From: CAYRFE01 sp964423645 [NCBI: uncultured bacterium]
Lineage (GTDB): Bacteria; Macinerneyibacteriota; Macinerneyibacteria; Macinerneyibacteriales
Direction of reading: 5' to 3'
Length of the DNA stretch: 64,000 bases
NCBI GenBank assembly: GCA_964423645.1
Contig: CAYRFE010000001.1
Location: 1 to 64,000, forward strand
This document shows, one piece after another, positions 1 to 8,345 of the stretch. Under the pieces are notes generated by a model that saw only the letters and a list, made by a program, of their open reading frames with translations, did no database searches and was not told the DNA's origin. Both the position numbers and the translations under genes were made by a program. Each line of letters opens with the position of its first letter. The stretch's first letter is position 1.

Positions 1-76
1 GGGTCAAGCCCGATAATGACACCCTGATGTTTTTTTATGGGACATAGCTTGAATTGCTTCACGCTGATTTTTTAAT
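1..76. repeat. 76-bp direct repeat, copy 1
   Basis: Bases 1-76 are identical to bases 345-420. The left edge is cut by the window, so the full unit may be longer. No coding frame is evident. The two copies bracket a two-hairpin repeat and a dRS3-like repeat, which suggests tandem duplication or nested insertion. Confidence 0.9.
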
Positions 77-222
77 CTCAATGGGTCAAATTCCCCGAAG
101 CTTGTTTCGGCTTTACTATTAATTTTGTTATTATAAGGGGTGTGGGGACGAAGTCCCCACTATTAAATGCATGAAGCCCCTTCCGAATCCAACGGAAGGG
201 GTTTGGGGATGGCACAACTTCA
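70..222 (+). repeat. Two-hairpin dispersed repeat, long (B) form
   Basis: This copy shares the block starting with GGGTCAAATTCCCCGAAGC, the hairpin GTGGGGAC-GAA-GTCCCCAC, and a second hairpin of CCCCTTCCG and CGGAAGGGG, with the copies at 42050 and 50917. It is more diverged than those two. Its left part overlaps the end of the 76-bp direct repeat. Confidence 0.8.
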
Positions 223-265
223 AAACTCCTGCCTTACTTTTTGTCTTGCCACAAAAAGCCGGTAT

Positions 266-367
266 GTGTCATTCCCGTCCCCGTTTTCACGAGGATAAAT
301 TCCAACGGGAATCCAGGTGCAATTAAGATTACTACTGGATTATCGGGTCAAGCCCGATAATGACACC
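266..367. repeat. dRS3-like composite repeat (ATTCCCGT...ACGGGAAT)
   Basis: The sequence runs TCATTCCCGT, about 25 bases, ACGGGAATCCAGG, then CTGGATTATCGGG and CCCGATAATGACA. This nested inverted arrangement resembles the ATTCCC/GGGAAT repeats (Neisseria dRS3-like) common in bacterial intergenic DNA. No gene is seen from 223 to 748; the rest of that stretch, including an A/G-rich segment at about 421-480, shows nothing else I can name. Confidence 0.6.
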
Positions 368-420
368 CTGATGTTTTTTTATGGGACATAGCTTGAATTG
401 CTTCACGCTGATTTTTTAAT
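345..420. repeat. 76-bp direct repeat, copy 2
   Basis: Perfect copy of bases 1-76. Its first bases are also the right arm of an inverted repeat at about 340-362 (ATTATCGGG, five-base loop, CCCGATAAT), so this copy is fused to the neighbouring dRS3-like repeat. Confidence 0.9.
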
Positions 421-749
421 GCCGTTTTATTTCCTCATTTTTTGCAAAGGGGGGAAACGCGTATCCGCAAGGGGGAGCTAAATTTAACATCTCGTTCATC
501 GAGTGATTAGTTGTGTCCGATAAGGATTCGAAAATCCTGTCTTACTTATTATTTCTTTTTTTAAAAATATTCCGTATGCCCATGAGAAGTAATATAAAAA
601 GTACGCCGATCAGATACGATAATCGTAATTGCGATCGATCAATTACAACCGATGACGTTTCAAGGCATACGGTAATCGTACATAGCAGTGTATGAGTGCT
701 CACAGAATTAGTATAGCAGATTATTGAATAGAGGTAAAGACACGTACAA

Positions 750-778
750 CAAAAAAGGGCGGTATGAACCGCCCTTGA
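750..778 (-). terminator. Rho-independent terminator of the RRM gene
   Basis: On the minus strand a GGGCGG / CCGCCC stem with a six-base loop is followed by six T residues, about 20 bases past the stop codon of the RRM gene. Confidence 0.9.
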
Positions 779-798
779 ACAGTTAAGTAAATATCTAC

Positions 799-1056
799 TT
801 ATGCGTTTTCGCGAGCTTTAGCGCGGTCAACTTTAAGCGGACGGTCACCGAAATCTTTACCGTTCAGTGTCTCGATCGCTTTGTCAACGCCTGCTTCTGA
901 ATCAAAAGACACGAAGCCAAAGCCTTTAGAGCGATTGGTTTCTTTGTCTCTGATGATGCGCGCGTCTACGACGTTACCTGCGGTGCTGAAAAACTGTTTC
1001 ATATCTTCTTCTGTGGTCCGGTAGGGAAGATTGCCTACGTAAACTTTGAATTCCAT
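799..1056 (-). CDS. RNA-binding protein, single RRM domain
   Basis: This 85-residue protein is essentially one RNA recognition motif. RNP2 (VYVGNL) is near residues 5-10 and RNP1 (KGFGFVSF) near 44-51, with the beta-alpha-beta-beta-alpha-beta spacing of bacterial RRM proteins of the Rbp family, and a short basic tail. Such proteins bind single-stranded RNA and are often cold- or stress-linked in cyanobacteria and spirochaetes; the target here is unknown. An AGGAGG Shine-Dalgarno precedes the ATG. The gene has its own consensus promoter and terminator, so it is monocistronic and probably well expressed. Confidence 0.95.
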   Translation of the reverse strand: MEFKVYVGNLPYRTTEEDMKQFFSTAGNVVDARIIRDKETNRSKGFGFVSFDSEAGVDKAIETLNGKDFGDRPLKVDRAKARENA

Positions 1057-1109
1057 TCAAAAAACCTCCTCGAAAAGGGTCAAAGCCAAAAACAACTAGC
1101 AACAAGCGA

Positions 1110-1137
1110 ATCATAGCAGGTAAAAACGGTATGTCAA
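1110..1137 (-). promoter_or_regulatory. Sigma-70 promoter of the RRM gene
   Basis: On the minus strand: TTGACA (1132-1137), 16-bp spacer, TATGAT (1110-1115), leaving a leader of about 50 bases before the start codon. Between here and dnaE (1138-1640) I see no gene, RNA or clear promoter, only AT-rich DNA. Confidence 0.8.
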
Positions 1138-1640
1138 GAGAATAATCAAAAATAGTGTAAAATAATAAAATATAATTTAAAAGTGCCTTTTCTATGCGAT
1201 GAGAGGCGTTTTCGTCCAGTAAAAATATTTAAAACAGTATATTTGAGTGTCATTATCAATGATTGTATGCCGTTTCCCCCGCTTGTAACGAGTGAAGTGA
1301 TACACACGATGTCTCTGTGATTAGCGCGCGAAAGGACAGAATATATTTAAAACAATAAAAAGTATTACATCTTTCATCTAAAAAAATAATAACTATCAAC
1401 GAATCGTAAGGATACGGTTCGCTGTTGTAGGACAAATGTATTTCTTTTATTACTTGTGATAACGAACAGAATGAGGAAGAAATACACACAGTAACATATT
1501 TCCTGAATAATGGAGACGGTCTATCGAGAGAAAACTATTCGCCGGAGATGTATTTATCTTGCAATGATTCCGACGGCTCGGTATACTAAACACGGAGGGC
1601 AGTTTGTCGTTCATGAATATTAATACAACTGCATAGAATA

Positions 1641-4600
1641 ATGCCGTCGTCTTTTGTACATCTTCATAATCATTCTGAATATAGTTTGCTCGATGGCGCT
1701 ATTCGCTTTGACAAATTAGCGGTCAGAATAAAAGAACTCGGTATGACGACCTATGCACTTACCGATCATGGTAGTCTTTTCGGTGTTGTCAAATTTACGG
1801 AAGCAATGGAAAAGGCAGGGATCAAGCCTATTATAGGTTGTGAGATGTATATTACCGAGGATATGAATGTAAAGGAAAAAGGCGCAAAATCTTTTCATCT
1901 GGTCACTCTTGTGAAGAATAAGACCGGGTATCAAAATTTAATCAAACTTGTGTCTCGATCCTATCTGGATGGATTTTATTATAAACCTCGAATTGATAAA
2001 AAACTTTTGGCTCAATATTCAGAAGGCTTGATGGGATTATCCGCATGTATCCAGGGAGAAATACCCCGTGCGATTCTTGCAGGTGATAAGAAGAGGGCAT
2101 ATTCACTTGCGCATGAATATAAAGATATATTTCGCGGTGATTTTTTTATCGAACTTCAAAAACACGGAATGGCAGAAGAACATGAGGTGAATCTCGGTTT
2201 ATTGGATATTAGTAAAAGATATGATATTGCGCCTGTTGTCACCAATGATATTCATTACCTCACTCGCGAGGACTACGAAGCACATGAAGCCTTGTTATGT
2301 ATTCAAACAAAAACCACCATGGCCGATCCTGCTGATTCGCGACTTTCCATGCCTTCGAATACCTTTTATGTGCGAAGTGCCGCAGAAATGAAGGCGTTAT
2401 TTCCCGATTGCCCTGAGGCGTCTGCGAATAGTGTGTATATTGCCGATATGTGTCGTTTTAGCCTTTCAGACGATATAAAAAACAACCCGCTGCATTTTCC
2501 TTTTTTTGAAGTCCCCGGTGCGCATACACAGGATACATATCTCAAAGAATTGTGCCGAAACGGGCTTACGCGTAAATATCCGGTGATCTCAGATGAGATA
2601 CAAGCGCGACTTGATTATGAACTTGGTGTTGTCACAGGTTCGAAATTATCGGGATATTTTCTTATAGTATGGGATTTTATTAAGTATGCGAAAGATCACG
2701 ATATTCCGGTCGGTCCGGGACGAGGTTCCGCGGCAGGAAGTATTGTTTCATACGTTCTTGATATTACCGAGATCGACCCTTTGCGGTATGATCTTCTATT
2801 TGAGCGTTTTTTAAATCCCGATCGCGTTGAAATGCCTGATATTGACGTTGATATTGCCGATAACGGTCGTCAGCAGGTTATCGATTATGTGGCAAAAAAA
2901 TACGGCGAAGATCATGTATGTCAGATCGCGACATTCGGGACTATGAAGGCCCGAGCAGTATTACGAGATGTTGCTCGAGTTTACGGTATGGATTTGAAAA
3001 AAGTCGATAAATTGGCAAAAATGGTACCGTTAATGGCGAAAAGTCTTGAGCAAGTTTTGATCGATGATAAGGATATAAAAAAAGTGATACAAGAAGATGC
3101 CGAATATCAGAAAATATACGATATTTCGTTGCGTCTTGAAGGATTAGCGCGTCATGTATCAAAACACGCCGCAGGTGTAATTATAGCGGACGATGTGCTT
3201 GAAAACATTGCGCCTCTTTATCGTGATAAAGACGGGAATATTACCACGCAATTTGATAAAATTGACACCGAAAAAGTCGGTCTATTGAAAATAGATTTCT
3301 TGGGGTTGAAGAACCTGTCGATTATTCAAGATGCAGTCAATCGGATCAAGCGTCAATATCATATTCCGATAGATATCAATACAATTGATATTACCGATCA
3401 AAAAGTTTATCAAATGCTTGGTGAAGGCAAAACGTATGGGGTGTTTCAGTTTGAAAGTACGGGAATGCGTGAATACCTGAAAAAGTTGAAACCGGAGCGT
3501 CTTGAAGATCTGATCGCTATGAACGCACTTTATCGTCCGGGACCGATCGATATGATTCCCACGTATATAAAACGAAAACAAGGTGTCGAGCCGGTAAAAT
3601 ATCACTTTGAGAATGAAATGAAACCCATTCTTGATATGACCTATGGCGTCATCACGTATCAGGAACAAGCGATGAAAATTGCCAATGTCGTGGGTGGGTT
3701 TACAATGGGTGAAGCTGATGTTTTGAGAAAAGCAATGGCAAAGAAGAAGGCAAAATTAATTGAAGAATTAGGTGAAAAGTTTTTATCCAATGCAGTCAAA
3801 AAAGGTATGGATGAATCAAAGGTTCGTGAAGTGTGGAATACGATCGCAAAGTTCGGAGAATACGGATTCAATAAATCACACTCCGCCTGCTATGCATTTG
3901 TTGCGTATCAAACGGCATTTTTAAAAGCACATTACCCGACTGAATATATGGCTGCGTTACTCACTAATGATGCGAATGACACCACTCGAATCGCTACCGG
4001 TATTAAGGAATGTCATGTGATGGGAATTGATGTTTTATTACCTGATATCAATAAAAGCTTTGTTGATTTCAGATCTGAGAACGGTGCGATACGATATGCA
4101 TTGGCGGCGATAAAAAATGTCGGTGAAGCTGCGATGATATCCATAGTTGAAGAGCGGGAAGCGAACGGTGTGTATCAATCACTTTATGATTTTTTCAGTC
4201 GTATTGATCATCGTACCGTAAATAAAAAAGTAACTGAATATCTTGTATATAGCGGTGCAATGGATTGTTTCGGCATACCACGGCGAATGGCATTCGATAA
4301 TCTTGACAGACTTTCAGAATACGGACGCGGAGTGCAAGAACAAAAAAGTCGCGGAGCAGTATCGCTTTTCGGGGAACAAACCGATATTTCTGATGCCGCC
4401 GATCTGGACTTATTTCCTGAATGGGAAAGGAATTACCTCTTGAAAAGGGAAAAAGAAGCCTTGGGATTATACTTATCGGGGCATATTCTTGATGAACATA
4501 AAAAAGCGATAACCACGTATGCGACAGGTGATATCGCATCAATAAAAGAGCGTATCCAGCAGTTGGGCAGAAAAGATATCTTTATTCTCGGAGGGGTATT

Positions 4601-5120
4601 TACATCAGTACAGAAACGCGCGACCAAAGAAGGTAAAAAGTATATCATGGCAGAATTTGAAGATCTTACTGATCGCATTCAAGTAATGGTATTTAACAAA
4701 GCTCTTGAGCGAAATGAAGATTGCATCATTGAGGATGAGTTTCTTTTTATTAAGGGAAATGCACAGGCGGATGAACGTGATACCGGTGATGATAATGGAG
4801 AAGAGGGTGCTCAGAACGTAACCGCCAAGTTTTTTCTGGAAGATGTGTTGCAGCCCGAAACGGTTTATGGGATGAAAAAAAAATGTGTGAATATTACCTG
4901 TCCGATTGACTTATGGAATGAAGAAAAAATGGATAAATTAAGAGAGACGATTTCTGCATATCCCGGCGATGATATCGTGAGATTGCATATCGCAAAGAAC
5001 GGGTATACTGTATCAATTCAGGTCGGTAACGGCTTCACGGTGACTGCAACCGCAGATTTTGAGCAAAAATTGCGCGAGATATTCGGCACGAATGCCGTGT
5101 TGAAAGAGATCATTCCGTAA
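1641..5120 (+). CDS. dnaE: DNA polymerase III subunit alpha (DnaE)
   Basis: Replicative polymerase catalytic subunit, 1159 residues, the usual length for DnaE1. The N-terminal PHP domain begins at HLHNHSEYSLLDG (about residues 8-20). The polymerase palm shows PDIDVDI at 399-405, with D402 and D404 as the first two catalytic aspartates, and LKIDFLGLK near 551 for the third. A helix-hairpin-helix and an OB fold (about residues 980-1060) follow. The final residue of the catalytic motif is Ile where Phe is common. The ATG start fits the PHP N-terminus but has no obvious Shine-Dalgarno. It is a single gene followed by a two-hairpin repeat. Confidence 0.98.
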   Translation: MPSSFVHLHNHSEYSLLDGAIRFDKLAVRIKELGMTTYALTDHGSLFGVVKFTEAMEKAGIKPIIGCEMYITEDMNVKEKGAKSFHLVTLVKNKTGYQNLIKLVSRSYLDGFYYKPRIDKKLLAQYSEGLMGLSACIQGEIPRAILAGDKKRAYSLAHEYKDIFRGDFFIELQKHGMAEEHEVNLGLLDISKRYDIAPVVTNDIHYLTREDYEAHEALLCIQTKTTMADPADSRLSMPSNTFYVRSAAEMKALFPDCPEASANSVYIADMCRFSLSDDIKNNPLHFPFFEVPGAHTQDTYLKELCRNGLTRKYPVISDEIQARLDYELGVVTGSKLSGYFLIVWDFIKYAKDHDIPVGPGRGSAAGSIVSYVLDITEIDPLRYDLLFERFLNPDRVEMPDIDVDIADNGRQQVIDYVAKKYGEDHVCQIATFGTMKARAVLRDVARVYGMDLKKVDKLAKMVPLMAKSLEQVLIDDKDIKKVIQEDAEYQKIYDISLRLEGLARHVSKHAAGVIIADDVLENIAPLYRDKDGNITTQFDKIDTEKVGLLKIDFLGLKNLSIIQDAVNRIKRQYHIPIDINTIDITDQKVYQMLGEGKTYGVFQFESTGMREYLKKLKPERLEDLIAMNALYRPGPIDMIPTYIKRKQGVEPVKYHFENEMKPILDMTYGVITYQEQAMKIANVVGGFTMGEADVLRKAMAKKKAKLIEELGEKFLSNAVKKGMDESKVREVWNTIAKFGEYGFNKSHSACYAFVAYQTAFLKAHYPTEYMAALLTNDANDTTRIATGIKECHVMGIDVLLPDINKSFVDFRSENGAIRYALAAIKNVGEAAMISIVEEREANGVYQSLYDFFSRIDHRTVNKKVTEYLVYSGAMDCFGIPRRMAFDNLDRLSEYGRGVQEQKSRGAVSLFGEQTDISDAADLDLFPEWERNYLLKREKEALGLYLSGHILDEHKKAITTYATGDIASIKERIQQLGRKDIFILGGVFTSVQKRATKEGKKYIMAEFEDLTDRIQVMVFNKALERNEDCIIEDEFLFIKGNAQADERDTGDDNGEEGAQNVTAKFFLEDVLQPETVYGMKKKCVNITCPIDLWNEEKMDKLRETISAYPGDDIVRLHIAKNGYTVSIQVGNGFTVTATADFEQKLREIFGTNAVLKEIIP

Positions 5121-5160
5121 AATCATTGTTCATCCCACTCTATGTAAAAATGAGAGATTG

Positions 5161-5318
5161 GACCTTTGCAAAATTCAAAATTTCCAAAGTATCTTTGTTT
5201 TCTAAAAAGGGGTGGGGGGACGAAGTCCCCACTATATAACAATTTAACCCCTCCCGATTTTCACGGGAGGGGTTTAGGGTAGGCACAAATTCAAAAAAAA
5301 TGTGATTTTGCAAAGGTC
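5161..5318 (+). repeat. MITE-like two-hairpin repeat (A form), best-preserved ends
   Basis: The 14-bp ends are perfect inverted repeats: GACCTTTGCAAAAT at 5161-5174 and its complement at 5305-5318. Inside are the hairpins GGGGAC-GAA-GTCCCC and CCCCTCCCG/CGGGAGGGG. It lies just past dnaE and could act as its terminator. The remaining intergenic DNA to 5554 has no convincing gene. Confidence 0.85.
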
Positions 5319-5554
5319 TTGAGATACAAAATTCATAATTGACAAATTTCAGGATTTGTTTTTATAAGGATGTTCAATGAAATGAAAATTCGTTAACGCG
5401 TACTACTTTGCCATATTCTGCCGCATCGTCGGTATGAAGGAGAATGACGAGGTTGCCTGTATTGCGAAGGCGAGAAATCGTGTGAATTTTGATGCGATGC
5501 AATGCATTGTGTCCTTTCTTCCGGTCATCGGATGTTCAAAACATACTTTTCACC

Positions 5555-5583
5555 TTGTTTAATTACTCAAACTGTAGTATTAT
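5555..5583 (+). promoter_or_regulatory. Probable promoter of the outer-membrane protein gene
   Basis: TTGTTT (5555-5560), 17-bp spacer, TATTAT (5578-5583), about 50 bases before the GGAGG-led ATG at 5639. The -35 is imperfect. Confidence 0.5.
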
Positions 5584-5638
5584 TTTAAATAGATGAGCGG
5601 GGAAATTTATCATACAAAGATATGGGAGGAATATCACT

Positions 5639-6445
5639 ATGAAATGTAGTATTGCAGTGATTTTAGTGTTCATCGGATTATCGAGTATTGTGTGTGCTCA
5701 GAGTGAAATGCTTACCACTGTGCAGGATGAAACGAATAAAGACTCTCATTTGTTTTTGTTCCCAACCGCATTTACCAAACAAAAAGCTCAGTATGAGATT
5801 CATTTTGAGATGGAACCTTTTCTCACCCAGTTTACCATTGGAGTATCTAATCGCCTTACACTCGGCGTGTCATACGGTGGCGAGCATGTTGTTGGTACTG
5901 ATGACCCGAACTGGTATGAGCGTGTAGAATTTCTCGGTTCGTATCGTATAATAGATGAAACATACAGTTGGCCTGCCCTGGCAATCGGTTTTTCATCGGT
6001 GGGCTGGGGACATTATTTTGAAGAATATAGTCGTTATTTAATAAAGTCACGCGGGTTCTATGTCACTTTTAGTAAACAAACATCATTTCTTGGCGGCACC
6101 GGATTGCATGGCGGAGTAAATTATTCCGTTGAGGGTAACAACGACGAAAAAAAAGACGGTATTTCGCTATTTTGCGGCATGACAAAAAATCTCAATGAAG
6201 AACTCGCCATGTTGATTGAATACGACTTTGCGTTCAACGACAAAGGCGTGCATCGTATCGGTGACGGAAAAGGATGGCTCAATGCAGGCCTACGCTGGGC
6301 CTTTGCACCTGAATTGGTGATCGATTTCCAGGTTATTAACATTCTGCAAAACGCTTCCACCGATCCTACCGAAGATGTGTATGTTTCTGAAGAATATAAT
6401 AAGACCGCCCGTAATTTGACCATTACCTATCGTGCATTCTTTTGA
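5639..6445 (+). CDS. Predicted outer-membrane beta-barrel protein
   Basis: 268 residues with a cleavable signal peptide ending at VCAQ (about residue 21). The mature part alternates hydrophobic and polar residues in many short beta strands rich in Tyr, Phe and Gly (for example FTIGVSNRLTLGVSYG). It ends in Tyr-Arg-Ala-Phe-Phe, and a C-terminal aromatic residue is typical of BAM-assembled barrels. No enzymatic motif is visible. A GGAGG site precedes the ATG. The VWA gene follows after 34 bases, so the two are probably co-transcribed. The specific family is not recognised. Confidence 0.75.
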   Translation: MKCSIAVILVFIGLSSIVCAQSEMLTTVQDETNKDSHLFLFPTAFTKQKAQYEIHFEMEPFLTQFTIGVSNRLTLGVSYGGEHVVGTDDPNWYERVEFLGSYRIIDETYSWPALAIGFSSVGWGHYFEEYSRYLIKSRGFYVTFSKQTSFLGGTGLHGGVNYSVEGNNDEKKDGISLFCGMTKNLNEELAMLIEYDFAFNDKGVHRIGDGKGWLNAGLRWAFAPELVIDFQVINILQNASTDPTEDVYVSEEYNKTARNLTITYRAFF

Positions 6446-6479
6446 AAATAACGGCTGAATTAGCCGGGAGGAGATTGCT

Positions 6480-8345
6480 ATGAAAAAAATACTTTCATTG
6501 CTGGGAATTATCGCTGTTGTGGTAATGTTTTTACATGCTCAAGGAACCGGAATGATAAAAGGCAAAGTGACTGATGCTGATTCAGGTCAACCTTTATTCG
6601 GTGCAACGGTCATGATAGAAGGCACGCAGCTTGGGGCATCAACCACAGCAAAGGGAGAGTATTTTATTTCGCAGGTACCTCCGGGTAAATATATAGTAAA
6701 ATGTTTGATTGTCGGGTATTCGACATATACAAAAACAGGTATTTCCGTCAAAGCGAATAAAACTGTAACCGTTGATTTTCAAATGGCAACAAAAATCGCC
6801 AGCTCAATGGATATTTCTATTGATTCAAACAAACCTACTACTGATTATGATGCATCATCAGGATATATGATGAAGACCAAAGAAATGAAAAAAGGGGATG
6901 AAGAATCCTGGCGTTACAACGACAATTTCAATACCGAAGAATACGGTATACAAAAAGAAAACACATTTACCACCGTCAGACAAAATCCATTATCAACTTT
7001 CTCCATCGATGTGGATACCGCGTCGTATTCAAACATTCGGCGTATGATCACTTCAGGGCAAATGCCACCTAAAGATGCAGTGCGCATTGAAGAGATGATC
7101 AATTATTTTACCTATGATTATCCGCAACCGAAAGGGAAAGAACCGTTCTCGATCACCACAGAGACTGCAGTATGTCCGTGGAATGATAAGCATCAGCTCG
7201 TATTGATCGGCTTGCAGGGGAAGGTATATGAGTCATCCAAACTTCCTCCGTCGAATCTGGTGTTTCTCATTGATGTGTCGGGATCCATGTCTTCTGCCGA
7301 CAAGCTCGGGCTGCTGAAGGAATCGTTCAAGCTTTTGGTTGAAAATATGCGTCGAGAAGATACGATTTCGATTGTCGTGTATGCAGGCGCAGCGGGAGTG
7401 GTGTTACCGCCGACAAAAGGGAGTGACAAGCAAACCATCATTGCGGCTTTGGACAAACTGCAGGCAGGTGGTTCCACCGCAGGCGGAGCAGGTATTGCAC
7501 TTGCATATAAAACCGCGGAAGAGCAGTTTATCAAAAACGGTAACAACCGTATTATTCTTGCGACCGACGGAGATTTCAATGTCGGTATAAGCGACACGGG
7601 TTCTCTTGTACGAATGATCGAAGAAAAAAGAAATCTCGGTATTTATCTCACGATATTGCTCTATGGTTCAGGAAATATCAAAGATGATAAAATGGAACAA
7701 ATGGCTGATAAAGGCAATGGTAATTACTATTACATTGATACGATCCGTGAAGCAGAGCGAGTGCTTGTCGGTCAGATGAGCGGCACGTTGTTTGCCATCG
7801 CAAAAGACGTTAAGATTCAGGTGGAATTCAATCCCGCCTTGGTGAAAGGGTATCGTCTTATTGGCTATGAAAATCGGATGATGAGGAATGAAGACTTTTC
7901 AGACGATACAAAAGACGCAGGAGAACTCGGTGCAGGTCATAATGTGACCGCATTGTATGAAATTATCCCCGCCGATGTAAAAGAAAAACTTCCTGTTCAT
8001 GACGATTTGAAATATCAGACCATGAAGATTAATCCGAATGCGTACACTTCAAATGAGTTGTTGACAGTCAATCTACGCTACAAATTCCCGAAAGATTCAC
8101 AGAGTAATCTTTTATCGGTACCGCTTACGAATCGCTCCGACTCAATCGACAATGCATCAAATACCTTGCGTTTCACAGCCGCAGTTGCCGGTTGGGGGAT
8201 GCTGTTGCGTGATTCCGAGTTTAAAGGTGACTTGACATTTGATTATGTCATTACACTTGCGAAAAAAGGTATGGGAAAAGATCCGAAAGGGTATAAAAAA
8301 GAATTCATCGAATTGGTCGAAAAATCAAAGGAGATGAAAAAGTAA
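6480..8345 (+). CDS. YfbK-like von Willebrand factor A protein with CarboxypepD_reg domain
   Basis: 621 residues, exported (signal peptide ending HAQ, about residue 21). A carboxypeptidase-regulatory-like beta-sandwich (about 24-105) carries the usual G-x-V-x-D and G-A-x-V pattern. A YfbK N-terminal segment beginning NPLSTFSIDVDTASY follows, then a VWA domain with an intact MIDAS (DVSGSMS from D265, and TDGDFN near 363), then the YfbK/DUF3520 C-terminal region. VWA domains bind divalent metal and protein ligands; the ligand here is unknown. The architecture is frequent in Bacteroidota-like and spirochaete genomes. The stop codon abuts the ATG of pyk. Confidence 0.9.
   Translation: MKKILSLLGIIAVVVMFLHAQGTGMIKGKVTDADSGQPLFGATVMIEGTQLGASTTAKGEYFISQVPPGKYIVKCLIVGYSTYTKTGISVKANKTVTVDFQMATKIASSMDISIDSNKPTTDYDASSGYMMKTKEMKKGDEESWRYNDNFNTEEYGIQKENTFTTVRQNPLSTFSIDVDTASYSNIRRMITSGQMPPKDAVRIEEMINYFTYDYPQPKGKEPFSITTETAVCPWNDKHQLVLIGLQGKVYESSKLPPSNLVFLIDVSGSMSSADKLGLLKESFKLLVENMRREDTISIVVYAGAAGVVLPPTKGSDKQTIIAALDKLQAGGSTAGGAGIALAYKTAEEQFIKNGNNRIILATDGDFNVGISDTGSLVRMIEEKRNLGIYLTILLYGSGNIKDDKMEQMADKGNGNYYYIDTIREAERVLVGQMSGTLFAIAKDVKIQVEFNPALVKGYRLIGYENRMMRNEDFSDDTKDAGELGAGHNVTALYEIIPADVKEKLPVHDDLKYQTMKINPNAYTSNELLTVNLRYKFPKDSQSNLLSVPLTNRSDSIDNASNTLRFTAAVAGWGMLLRDSEFKGDLTFDYVITLAKKGMGKDPKGYKKEFIELVEKSKEMKK

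Noticed and set aside
513-695. 60-codon plus-strand ORF
   Set aside because: No ribosome-binding site or recognisable protein, odd composition, and it lies in repeat-rich DNA next to the RRM terminator.
1256-1489. 77-codon minus-strand ORF upstream of dnaE
   Set aside because: Low-quality composition rich in Ser, Cys and Tyr, no Shine-Dalgarno, no family resemblance.
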